A stretch of DNA of 64,000 nt from Lophius americanus. Its lineage: Eukaryota > Chordata > Actinopteri > Lophiiformes > Lophiidae. Location of the stretch: positions 496,001 through 560,000 of the forward strand of contig JBBDHG010000004.1 of the NCBI GenBank assembly GCA_037951165.1, given 5' to 3'. The stretch's first letter is position 1; each line of letters opens with the position of its first letter. The notes below the pieces were generated by a model. The model was given only the letters and a program-made list of their open reading frames with translations. It searched no databases and was not told the DNA's origin. The position numbers and the translations under genes were made by a program. Of this stretch, positions 36,501-47,000 are shown piece after piece.

Positions 36501-36987
36501 CCTAGGTCGGAGGCACCCTGGAGGTAAGACAACAACAACCCCTATGTTTCTTTTCAGGTCACAGCAGATTGTACAGTTCTAAGTTTATATTTATGGGAGG
36601 ATTAAACATTAAATCAGTTCAACATCTCTCTCCTCCTGGAAATGCCGGACCTTTTCATTTAGGTTTATTGTGTCAGTCATGTTTTCCGTCCAGTCTGAGT
36701 CCCTTGCAGTGGGCACGCAGCCAGTTCTCACTTATAGTGTTGCTTCTTATTACTGAATATTATTGCAATCTGAAGGTTAGCTTTTGACACAGGGATGACA
36801 GTTTTTCAAAAATATCATTTGAAGCATTGAGTTACGTAGTGCACTTAGCTGTGTTAGTTCTTTTATCATGGATGACTAATCTGTTCTCTTTGCTTTCCTG
36901 TCAGGTGTTATTGGATCAGTGATTCATTATCCTAAGGACATGACTGAAATGTCTCCTGGGGTAAATAGTGGTTACCAAACACTGTAA
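33501..36987 (+). CDS. MHC class I-like membrane protein without alpha-3 domain (EPCR-like), 6 exons
   Basis: Exons: 33501-33567, 34870-35052, 35143-35400, 36178-36276, 36506-36523, 36905-36987. All junctions are phase 1, as in class I genes. The 708 bases encode 235 residues. In order: signal peptide at about 1-20; a short alpha-1-like stretch at 23-83 (TVIVQIQQW); alpha-2-like 84-169 with Cys94 and Cys155 spaced as in class I, a YDG, KALWD and LQEGCIKLMREL; transmembrane helix at about 176-199; tail ending GYQTL. Possible N-glycan sites are NQS 78 and NHT 85. No Ig-like alpha-3 exon is visible. This matches the plan of the endothelial protein C receptor (PROCR, about 238 residues), but a divergent teleost class I lineage is also possible. 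The alpha-1 part lacks about 30 residues of beta strand, so an exon may be missed or lost. AATAAA at 37114-37119 could end the transcript. Confidence 0.75.
33600..34150 (-). mobile_element. Tc1-like transposon relic in intron 1 of the class I-like gene
   Basis: One end reads ACTTGTCAGCCACAACCTTA at about 33614, a known fish Tc1-type end. On the minus strand the helix-turn-helix segment GQSISKTAGLVGCSRSAVV is intact at about 33870-33930. Other blocks (GCAGTTTTGGAGATGCTCTG, ACAAAATGTTCACTTGC, GACAGGTGCCATTGT) match a repeat seen widely in fish genomes. No complete DDE domain remains. Confidence 0.75.
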
Positions 36988-39100
36988 TCCAGAGCTTCAG
37001 TTGTCCCCTGGTTTATCTTATTCTATGCCTTCTGTGTACAGATGCTCCAGAAATGTATCCTAACCTTTGCTGGAAGCGTATCATGCTTGACACTGCACAT
37101 GACTTCCACATACAATAAACTGTTGTACATATTTGCACACAGACAGACAGAAAGAGATGTAAATATGTCCACTTACTGCTGCAATATACAAGCTTTTTTT
37201 TTTTTGTATAATTAATGACTGTAAGCGTAGGACCTGCATTTATACTGGTCAAGTTATTTGCCTATCAGGAAATTCCAATCACAATGTTCTTTTTCAGTCA
37301 CAGACAGAATAATTTTAGGCGAACGTATCTTAAATATGTCTTGTAGTCTGTAGTAGCAGCCTTGCTGAAATTAAATATTTTGTTTTGCTACTGATAAAAC
37401 AAACTGTAAAGCCCTGCAAAACTACAGATATCACAAGAGTCAGCATTTGCTGTGTTATTTGGTTTTAATACCTTACTAAGAGTACAATATGTTCATATTT
37501 TTATATTGTGCAATGATGTAAATGTCCATATGTTTTCCTAAATGTTTTTTTCATGTATGATTCACAGAAAATGCCCAATTAAATATACTTTCATGAAACA
37601 TTTGTTTTAAATTGTTTAAACTTCCATTTAGTGTCAGGATTGTCTAAGTGACAGTTGGTTAGACAAGATTTCAGGAAAACTCATTCTTCTCCATTGATTT
37701 CTTTAAAAATATCAGAGAGGTGCAAAAAATTGACAAACATTCAGGTTTGTATGATGGTGTTATAATGGTTGAGCATGAAGCTCATGCGCATTATTATGTC
37801 TTAATAACAAATATCTAAAGGAAAAAAAAACTAAAGTATAGATTGACAGGACTGGATATTTTGTGGAGGAAGATGGAGGAAGAGAAGAAAAACAAAAGAA
37901 ATACAGAATGCTGAACTGTGTGGACCAAAATGATCATACAACCTCGTTGTCAGGTGTCTGACTGACACAGCATAGTAACTAAGTAGAATATGCATCAGCA
38001 AGAACTTCAGCTTACAACTTTTACCTACACTCAATAAGAGTTGGCTTCATGAAAGGGTTTAACAAATGATGCTGACTGCAGAACAGCCTTAACCATAAAT
38101 ATTTTAAGTGCGTATTATTAAGGTATAAATCACGAGTTTCTAATCCAGCTCTTCTCAATCCTGTTCCTACAGAAACCCTACCAGGTATTTTCCCTGCCTC
38201 TTTGACTCAGACGTGTTTTTTTATTCATAATATGCATATTGTTGCTGTGTTTAATATATTGCCGGGTTGCGCTGTGGTGTGTTGGTCTTAGTTGGGATGG
38301 GGACCGTCCCTTTGCAACCCTGCACTGCATAATTAAATAGTCACAGAAAATAGATGAATGAATGAAGGTAGCTGTTATCAGATGCCGCTACCTGCTTTTC
38401 TACGTCATATGTTCCATCAAGACATCAGTGCAGTAAGGAACAAGACGAGCCGAGATAGAACATTCTGCAGATAATTGTGGATTGTTTTATAGAATCCCAC
38501 ATATATCAAAGGCTTTAAATATACATTAATTTACTTTCAGCTTGCGGTTGTTCATTCACAGAGGCATCTCTTTATGTTTTTTACATGTCATCATTCCCAT
38601 GACAGTTATGTATTTTTAGCTTATTAGTTCATCTTTAAAGTTTACCTATAGCAATCTACTTTATGGCCTTTATTATGTGCTAGCATTCAAACACACCACT
38701 TATGTGAATATAGTGAGTTTTTTGTAACTGATGGAATAATGGAACTGATGGAATAATAAATTAATTTGTTTGAATAGGTTTCCCATCATTCAAGTAATAG
38801 ATATAGATTTTTCATGTATATGAAACAATTAAGGTGATACAACATACCCAAAACATCACTCAGGCAACTGGACACAATCTTGTTTAACTTTTATTTCAAT
38901 TAAAAATGCACAATTTTTAAATTGAGCAAACCAACACTTATTATGTTGATGATACACTGATTGCAGGAAAACAGCTATTCATATGACTAAAACAATTATG
39001 CATTGGTGATTAAATTATCTGAGTGAGAATGTGAGTGTTGAATGGATGGAAAAAATAGATGTTTATTAAATACTCCCTGGACTTCACATCAAAACACAAT
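36988..39100. other. Intergenic between the class I-like gene and cdc20
   Basis: The 3' UTR of the class I-like gene likely reaches about 37130. A short SINE-like fragment (about 38258-38360: GCCGGGTTGCGCTGTGG, GGGATGGGGACCGTCCC, then AATGAATGAA) is present. Otherwise AT-rich without recognisable features. Confidence 0.5.
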
Positions 39101-39179
39101 TTAGTCAATGCAAGTAAGTATATGTTTCACCAACAGATGGCGATAACGTATGACGATCCCTTGAGCTGGCAGGAAGTGA

Positions 39180-39360
39180 CGTTCACCAATCACATAAAGG
39201 CATTTGAAACTGTTGCTATAGTCATAACGGCTTCTGTTGAACGAGCCAATCGCTCGTGGGCTTTCTTGCATTTAAAGGGTGTTTCGTCAACTGCACCAAA
39301 TTCAAATATCTGAAAAACGCCATTGGTTCTACATTATTCCACGTTTTCTGGAAGAGGTGA
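39180..39360 (+). promoter_or_regulatory. cdc20 promoter with CCAAT boxes and CHR-like elements
   Basis: Two CCAAT boxes (39186-39190, 39246-39250) and an inverted one (ATTGG, about 39332) are mixed with CHR-like elements TTTGAA (39203-39208), TTTAAA (39271-39276) and TTCAAA (39301-39306). NF-Y sites plus a CHR is the known layout of G2/M genes controlled by DREAM and MYB-MuvB, to which mammalian CDC20 belongs. A donor-like GAAGAG/GTGAGA at 39356 suggests a non-coding first exon spliced to about 39706 before the start codon. Confidence 0.55.
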
Positions 39361-39726
39361 GAACATGTTTGTTTTTAAATTATGAAAATGTATAACATCA
39401 GCCGATTGAGCTTTTAGCTTGTTTTAAATTTGCAGCTTGCTTACTAATTTAAGGTGATGATACATTACGTTAATTTGGAAGTAATTGCTAAATTGTGCAC
39501 CTTTACTTCTATATAAATAAAGAAATAAACGTTAGTGCAAATTAGCTGAACGAGGCCTTGTTTAATCTTCCTTTAAAACACATCAATAGCTATAATAACA
39601 CGAACCAGAGCTAAAGATCAGCATGCACTTAATTTCGACGGTTTGATTAGCTAGCTGCTATAGCTCATCTGACGGACGCTTTCTTGTTATTTTCCTACGC
39701 TGAAGGTCGTTCGAAACCTGGACAGA

Positions 39727-42379
39727 ATGGCGCAGTTTGGATTTGAGAACGACATCCACAGTATCCTGAAGCTGGATATGCCCATTACAAACGCTCCCAT
39801 GGCGAGGTGGCAGAGAAAGGCCAGTTCATCAAACACATCTGCGCTGAACGGTTTGTCACCTGGCAAATCTGGAAATGTGTCCTTGAGTTCTTCGAAAACC
39901 CCTAGCAAGACCCCAGGTGCGTGCCTACTGTGATGGCGTTGTGTGTTCAATATTCTTTTTTTTCTTTCGGGGAACTGGCAGTTGAGATCCTTTAACTCTC
40001 TCAAAATGGTAACCGCTGAGATTTTGTTTCAAACCACAGGTAAAAGTAAAAAGCAAACACCCTCGAAGATGGGTGGAGACCGTTTTATTCCCACCAGAAA
40101 CAGCAAACAAATGGATGTGGCCAGTTTCCTGCTCACAAAGGAGAATGAGACTGTGGACAACACTGCAGTGTCAGCTGTAAGGCATTCGTCCTCATGTATG
40201 ATGTTTTTGCAAGGCAAGATTATATTTATTTATGATATATTTTATTTATTTTTTATTTTTTAAAAGGAAAGCCAGAAAGCCTGGTCTATGTCTTTAAATG
40301 GATATAACATTGAAGATGCAAAAATCCTGCACCTAGGAGGGAAGCCGCTGAATGCTCCAGAAGGTAAGGATGGTTGTTGTTGTTACCAACAAATTACTCT
40401 CCAATTACTCTCCAAAAGTAATCATGAATGCAGAAGCCAATATTTTCTTTCTAAATTACAGGCTATCAAAACAACTTGAAAGTCCTCTACAGTCAGGCTA
40501 TAACTCCTGCATCTGTCAAAAAGACAAGATACATATCTTCAACTCCTGACAGAATTTTGGATGCACCTGAGCTTCGAAATGATTTTTGTGAGTTGCAATG
40601 AGTATGAAATTTCATTATTATATTCAGTTTTTGTCATACAGTAAAAATTACTATCTACGCATATCTTAACATTTTTGATTTCATAGCCGTCTTCTAAAGT
40701 GGAGGTTGATTTATTTATTTATTTATTTTTTTGTTTTAAATTGGTCGTATCAACTGCATACACTTTACACATGAAAAATTATTAATCTTTTCCTCCAAGA
40801 AAACATCAATTAAGATTTTCTTTCCTTTCTCCTAGATTTGAATCTGCTTGAGTGGAGCAGTCGAAATGTTCTTGCTGTGGCGCTTCATAACAGTGTTTAC
40901 CTTTGGGATGCTACTCAAGGAGACATCATTCTTCTCATGAAGTTAGAGCGTGAGGAGGACTACATCTGCTCACTCTCCTGGACAAAAGAGGCCAGCTATT
41001 TGGCCATCGGGACCAGTGACTACAAAGTTCAGGTTTGTGTGACAATGATTCTTAAAGGTTGCTTCTTAAGAATAAATGAGCCTGAAAGAGCTGCTTCTTG
41101 TTTTTAATTGCACATTTTTTGTTAGCTGTGGGATGTTGAAAACCAGAAACGGCTACGCAGCATGTCTGGCCACACATCTAGAGTTGGCAGCCTAGGCTGG
41201 AATGACCATGTTCTTTCCAGGTACAGTTGCTTCCTCGTCTTTGATACAAAAGTCAAAAACCTTATTGTAGTGGTGTTTGAGACTCAAACATTAATTCTTT
41301 TCTCCTAGTGGCTCAAGGTCAGGACAGATTCACCATCATGATGTGAGAGTAGCAGATCATCACATCTCCACGCTCACTGGTCACACACAAGAGGTGTGTG
41401 GCCTGCAGTGGTCCCCTGACGGAAGATACCTAGCCAGTGGCGGCAATGACAACTTGGTGTATGTTTGGCCCCGTGTGCAAGAGAGCAGCAGCGGCAGCCA
41501 GTCCGTCCACTGCTGGAGTGAACATCAAGGCGCTGTCAAGGTGAGGAGCATTATCTGAACTACTGAACGGAAGTTGATCATTTTACCCAGAGTCCAAATT
41601 TGTCCTGATAATTAAACTTATCTTTTTAAAAACTGCCAGGCATATGGACTTATCATAATGATTGGGTTTTAAACATACTTTTGATGTATCACCATTCTAG
41701 GCTTTGGCCTGGTGTCCATGGCAGTCAAACATCCTTGCATCTGGAGGTGGAACCAGTGATCGTCACATTCGCATCTGGAACGTAAACAGTGGCTCCTGCA
41801 TCAGTTCTCTCGACACTCAGTCCCAGGTAATGAGACACTTCTAACCTTAATTCAATTAACCTTAATTCTCAATACGAAATGTTAAATGAGAAATTAGTTA
41901 TTTTGCTTTGAAAAGACTCATGGATTCATCTCAATTGAACATAACTTTTCTTTTCAGATCTCTTCAATGGTGTTTGCACCCAACTACAAGGAGCTGGTTT
42001 CTGCCCATGGATATGCCCACAACAATGTTGTAATCTGGAAATACCCCTCTCTCAGTAAAGTTGTGGAGCTCAACGGTAAGTAACTCTGACAGGACTGTAC
42101 GGCAAATGCTAATGCCATCAACTTGACAACATGCGCCGTCAGTTGGAAATTGATTTAATCTTTTCAAGGGGTCTAAACTTATAAATGCTTTTAACTGTAG
42201 GTCACGAGGACAGAGTTCTCAGCCTGACAATGAGTCCAGACTGCTCCACCATCGCAACTGTGGCTGGAGATGAGACAATTCGTCTGTGGAAGAGTTTTGA
42301 AGTGGATCCCTTAAAGAAGAAAGCTAAAGAAAGGATGCTTAAATCAACTAGCAGTGTCATCCACCAGTCCATTAGATAA
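39727..42379 (+). CDS. cdc20: Cell division cycle protein 20 (CDC20), APC/C co-activator, 10 coding exons, complete
   Basis: CDC20 recruits substrates such as cyclin B and securin to the anaphase-promoting complex and is the target of the spindle checkpoint. Exons: 39727-39916, 40040-40176, 40267-40363, 40462-40587, 40836-41032, 41126-41220, 41309-41540, 41701-41826, 41958-42075, 42201-42379. The 1497 bases encode 498 residues (human 499). Visible motifs: C-box DRFIPTR at 77-83; KEN box at 97-99, the same place as in human; seven-blade WD40 propeller from about 183 to 475 ([32 protein letters not shown]); C-terminal Ile-Arg tail at 497-498. The start [14 protein letters not shown] matches the family. 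AATAAA at 42457 and 42642 are candidate polyadenylation signals. It points towards elovl1, as in other vertebrates. Confidence 0.97.
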
Positions 42380-43059
42380 TTTTTATTTTTATTGACTTTT
42401 TAAAAAATGTTTTTATCCATGAGAACATAACTGTGCAGCAATCGTATTTTATCTATAATAAAAATGTTGATCCTGTGTTTGAACCTAAATGGCATCTTGA
42501 CCTCTCTAATGTGTAAATAGGTTGTGGTCTTTCTATAGCTCTAATGTGGTATAAAGTACCAGGGTTGTCTTTGAGGCAGTAGCTGGAGTGCAGAGTTTTG
42601 TAGAAGCTGTATATAAGTAGACAGTCAACATTGCATGACACAATAAAGTCAGTTTGGAGAACAGGCATGAATCTGTTTTTTCAGCTGCTTTGAAATATCC
42701 TAGCTAGGATTTCATTGTGGAAAATTTGTATTTTTTTTCCCTCCACAATATTAGCAAATGGTTGGTGTATACCCATGTACACTGTTTGTTTTTTGTATTT
42801 TGAACTGTTCAGACATACATTTATCCTTTATTATGGACTCCTACCATTGTCAGTATTATAAAAATGCCAGTTGGATTACTGGCATTGGGGGGAAAAAACA
42901 GAATAAAACATTTAAGTTTTCTGATGAAGTCAGAAACTGGTTAATGGACCATAATGAACTGAGCTGGGAAGCAATGAAGTACAAATCCTTTATTACTGTG
43001 CTACAGGTATCTGTACAGTAAGTATTTATTATGCTGACAACTTCAGTTCAGGTTGCCTT

Positions 43060-44300
43060 TTTGTTTTTTTCTCAATATATTTTTATTCTTTTTCAAACAT
43101 CAGCGGTAAACATAGGCGCATTGAGTGCACAGCAAAAAGGTTTCCCTTTTCAAAATTATAAATTATGCTGAGCACGCTCGTTCATGATAACATAAAATCC
43201 TATTCCCTAAAATCTTAACCCTTATTTCCCCATGAACAGGCCGGACTTTAAGGTGCAAGGAACGATTTCACCCTAGTATCCAGCAGGCATGAGCTGGAAG
43301 ACAAGTGTTAATATAGGAAAAAGGGAAAGGAAATTAAATAAACAATTAAAGAAAGTAGTGACCAACATATTACACTGACACCCATCAGAAAAAGGTTAAG
43401 AATATATATGAATATTAAAAAAAATGAAGGCGAGACCCTGGTAGTATTGTTTGAAGCGTCCCCATAATTTCTGGAAGTTGACCTTAAATTATTTACAGAG
43501 TTACATTTTTTTTACAAGGTTTAGACAAGACATAATATCTCAATGCCATTCAGCATGTGTGGAAGGACAGTACCCCTCCATCTCAACAGCACGGCACGCC
43601 TGGCCAGTGTGGAAGTGAAAAATAGTACACAGCTCTTCTTTGAATACAGGCGTGTGTCATTATCTCCGGGACTGCTGGAAAGAGCAACTAAAGAGTTAAG
43701 TCGAAGGTCAATGTCAAGCATGACAGACAGAATTCTCTCCAGAATTGATCCAGGCTAGGACACTGCCCGAACATGTGAATAAATGAATACGTGCCACAAT
43801 CGTCAGAGCAGGGGTTCACGTGTGGATAGATCCATGATCATCTGTGTTGGACATGTGGGCTCTATGCACAGTCTTGAACTGTAGTAGACAATGATGGGCA
43901 CAGAGGGGTGTTGAATTAACCAGACTTAAGATTGAGTCTCAATCATCGTCCGCCAGTGAATGGTTTAGCAGTTTTCATTTCTTTTAGAAAGAAGTGTACC
44001 AACCAAGCTCTGGTAAATAGATTAATCTAGACCTTTTCGTGATTGTTGGAGAGCTGTTCAAATGATGGAAAACTGTTTTCAATAAAAAAAAATCTTTAAA
44101 AAGCCGGACACCCATTCTGCAACAATTTTTAAAATGTCGAGTAAAAAGAAGTAGGCTGGAAAAGGTCGCTGGGTAAGATTGGACTCAAAAGGGAAAGATC
44201 TCCAAAGATCTCCAAAACCAATCTTAGTTAAGATCCAATCAGTTATGAAAATGAGACCGAAAGATTAAACAACATATATTAGCTGCCCAATAATAAAAAT
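43060..44300 (-). mobile_element. L1-like LINE ORF2 C-terminal/3' remnant (antisense)
   Basis: Reading the minus strand, broken frames give HMFGQCPSL followed by LARRAVLLRW, equivalent to the HMFW-x-CP ... ARR-x-IL-x-W end of fish L1 ORF2. It has stops and frameshifts, and the RT and endonuclease parts are absent. It occupies the region just downstream of cdc20. Confidence 0.65.
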
Positions 44301-44394
44301 AGAAATTAGGCTGTGCCATGCTTCCAAGAGTTTTAGATTTTGTAGATGTAATGTGTAGTCAGGGATGCTTACCCTTTCTTTATAAAGACGATAT

Positions 44395-44402
44395 AGATAT
44401 TA

Positions 44403-44454
<52 letters not shown>

Positions 44455-44515
44455 TATATATATATGTATTTATTATCTATGTATATCTATGTATATATAT
44501 ATACATATATATATG

Positions 44516-44552
<37 letters not shown>

Positions 44553-44560
44553 AAGCCCCT
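44395..44560. repeat. (TA)n microsatellite, interrupted
   Basis: A long alternating TA run from about 44403 to 44550, broken by short ATGTAT, CTATGTA and ACATAT units. It is self-complementary along its whole length. Confidence 0.9.
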
Positions 44561-45089
44561 ATATAACCCCTATATATACTATCTATCTAAAGGGTATAAA
44601 TACTTGGGGAGTACATTTATTTTGATAGCAATCTGGAGACATAGATAGGGGTTACCGTGAGGGAGTGTTTCACATGATTTAATGCGGTAATCCAATTTTC
44701 CTTAAAAAAACACTTATGTTTTCTCGTAATTGTAAGGCCAAGGTAGGTAAAATGATTTTTCGATACCTTGAAAAAAAATGTATACATTTATTTGTATTAA
44801 CGTGAGAAAGACTGTTTACTTTCTGCTGTCTGACACTCATGCTGGTCTTTGATAGAGGTAAAATCTTCCTCTGTAAATAGTAATAGTTTAACGCCGAAAT
44901 GTCCTTACCAAGAAAAAAAAAAATAGTCAAAGATTATTTCTTTGCATTAATCTTCGACATTCTAAATTTATCGTAAAATTTGCCATACTACTTTTAAAGA
45001 AGTAAAAAAAGAAAATCAGATTCACGAAACAAGTCACATAATTCCCTTTAGTAAGTCATCACGTGCTTAAATATGCCCGAGAAAAAGCC

Positions 45090-45250
45090 TACTTAATATG
45101 TAGGACTTTTCGCAAAGATATATTCAATGCCTCTTCCTTGGTTGCCCCTTTGACCTATCATGTCCACAAAGGCTCCGTCCTTGGCCCCTTACTCTTAAGC
45201 ATACATGCTGCCACTGGGTCATTTTCTAAACAGGTTCAGGCAAGTGGCAC
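45090..45250 (+). mobile_element. LINE RT fragment
   Basis: The frame FNASSLVAPLTYHVHKGSVL matches the SSVAPLT-x-GVPQGSVLGPLL part of fish L2-like reverse transcriptase, here with HKGSVLGPLLL. A sibling fragment is at 59640-59785. Confidence 0.65.
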
Positions 45251-45554
45251 ACTTTTTTGAATAAGAAATAGTGACTCAAAATGTTCTCAACCAAACGATG
45301 AGCTGGATAATTGATGAGCTGGATAATAATATGAAAAGTGAGAATTATTTAATTGCTAACCTTATTTGATGAACACAATGTTGTTGCACAAGACATATTT
45401 TGCACAATATATCCAGTTATATATATATGGGTTTAAAGCTAAATTTTCTTTTCAAGCAAAAAAGAGAATTCTTTATGATCACAAATACAATTTGTGTAAT
45501 TTCTTAATTAAATTTTATGAGGTGAACCATCTGAGAGCTACTGCAAGTCTAACT

Positions 45555-46140
45555 GAGGCTGACTAATAGAGCAAGTCCAACAGGTGAGGCAAATAACCTC
45601 ACCTGTTAGACTAAGAGTAAAGTTCTGAAGGAACTTTCAGGGAACATTCCAGGGAGTAGCAGTACAGATACAACAAAGGATTTTTTCAAAGCTGCAAGTT
45701 TACTCATTTATTGTACACATCCTTTGGTTTATTGGCACACACCTTAGAGTGCTAAAAAAAAAATCAAAGTTATATCTTGCAAAGTAAACCAGCCGATGAC
45801 TATTTTTACAGGAGCTGCACAGACACAAATTATAGATAACATCAGATTTATTAAACTGATAAAACGCTGTTAGGTGACTCACCTGCAGAGTGCAAGCCCC
45901 CACAGATCTGCAACTCCAGCTGCCTGCAAAATATATTTAGCTAATTTACAAGAGGAGCTGAAAGGCTCCCAAGTAACAAATTAGCTAATAGAAATCAATA
46001 GGGAGATGAGCAAAAGCTATGATTGTATGCTGTAAGCATGTGAGCAATGAACCACACCTTATGTAAGGCTTACTCCCATTGTCCTACCCTCACTCTGCCT
46101 GTTTGTCATTGGGTATTGGATGAGGTCAAAGAAATACTGT
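45555..46140 (-). repeat. Diverged duplicate of the elovl1 promoter/first-exon block
   Basis: On the minus strand this block parallels 52110-52830 in the same order. First comes CCAATGACAAACAGGCAGAG with GAGGGTAGGA near 46080-46115, then AAGGTGTGGTT (about 46050). A splice-donor-like CTTGCACTCTGCAG/GTGAGT follows, with its exon end at 45883. Then come the inverse of TAAACTGATAAAA, and finally CTCACCTGTTGGACTTGCTCT at about 45570-45590. The elovl1 counterpart of the donor is at 52415. No elovl1-like coding exon follows. It may be a relic of a tandem elovl1 duplicate; a shared LTR-like repeat is the alternative. Confidence 0.55.
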
Positions 46141-46239
46141 ACCTCAAGTGAGTTCGGAGACTCACAAGAGAACTTCTGGCATAAACATCAAGTGGTGTCT
46201 TTTTCATGAAATAGACCTGTGAACATCCAGGAGGCAGCA

Positions 46240-47000
46240 ACTGGATGGCCTCAGTATCCTTGTAGGAGTATTAAATTAAAATGGTTGGCTGTATAATGTG
46301 GCCCCAACCCATGTTAAACCTTAAAAACAAGTAATACATTTTTATAATCAATCCTGAACCGGAGAGGGAGCGAGTGTAGGGTGATCTCGCAATCTTTTAC
46401 CAGTTAGAAGCCGGGCAACAGTGTTCTGTACACTATGGTCGCCGGCGTAGGATGATAGCTCCACACTGACTTTAAAACTATCTTTGCCCTTTCAGAAATC
46501 TTTCCTCTTGTTATGTCTGACGAATGATTGCTGCTGCATTCTGTCGGAAGGAGCCAAGATATCCTGACCTTGTATATTGGCCCTGACATTGTCAGCATAT
46601 AATGATACTGCTGGACCTGAGATAAAAGACAGTTTTTGGACAGTTTAATGATGAGTGCACAGAATCTTTCTGGTTTGATTTTATGGGCAAGTAGATCTGC
46701 GCATCATCAGCATAACAGTGGAACGACCGGTTGTGTTCCTTAAAATAGACTCTAAGGGCAACATATATCAAATGAAAAAAAGGATTGGACCAAACATGGA
46801 TCCTTGGGGTACACCACATTAAAGTGGGGCCCCAATAGTGTATTCACGAAGACGAACAGAGAAACTCCTTTCTGACAGATAAGACTGCAACCATTTAGAG
46901 GCAGCACCTCTGATTTCTTCACACTGCTCCATACGTTGCAGAAAGATCATATGAGCCACCTTGTCAAAGACAGCAGTCAGGTCTAAAGGCACCAAATTCC
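46240..47000 (-). mobile_element. L2-like LINE remnant (antisense)
   Basis: The minus strand gives FHCYADDAQIYLPIK, the RT catalytic YADD motif, preceded by DKVAHMIFLQRM and a WLQSYLS-like piece near 46880-46990. The left part (AATCAATCCTGAACCGGAG, AGAAGCCGGGCAACAGTGTT) matches a widespread fish LINE segment. Multiple stops; inactive. Confidence 0.75.

Noticed and set aside
33501..36987. Thrombopoietin receptor (mpl), expected next to cdc20 by human synteny
   Set aside because: No WSXWS motif, fibronectin-type domains or JAK box motifs. The class I alpha-2 pattern is much stronger.
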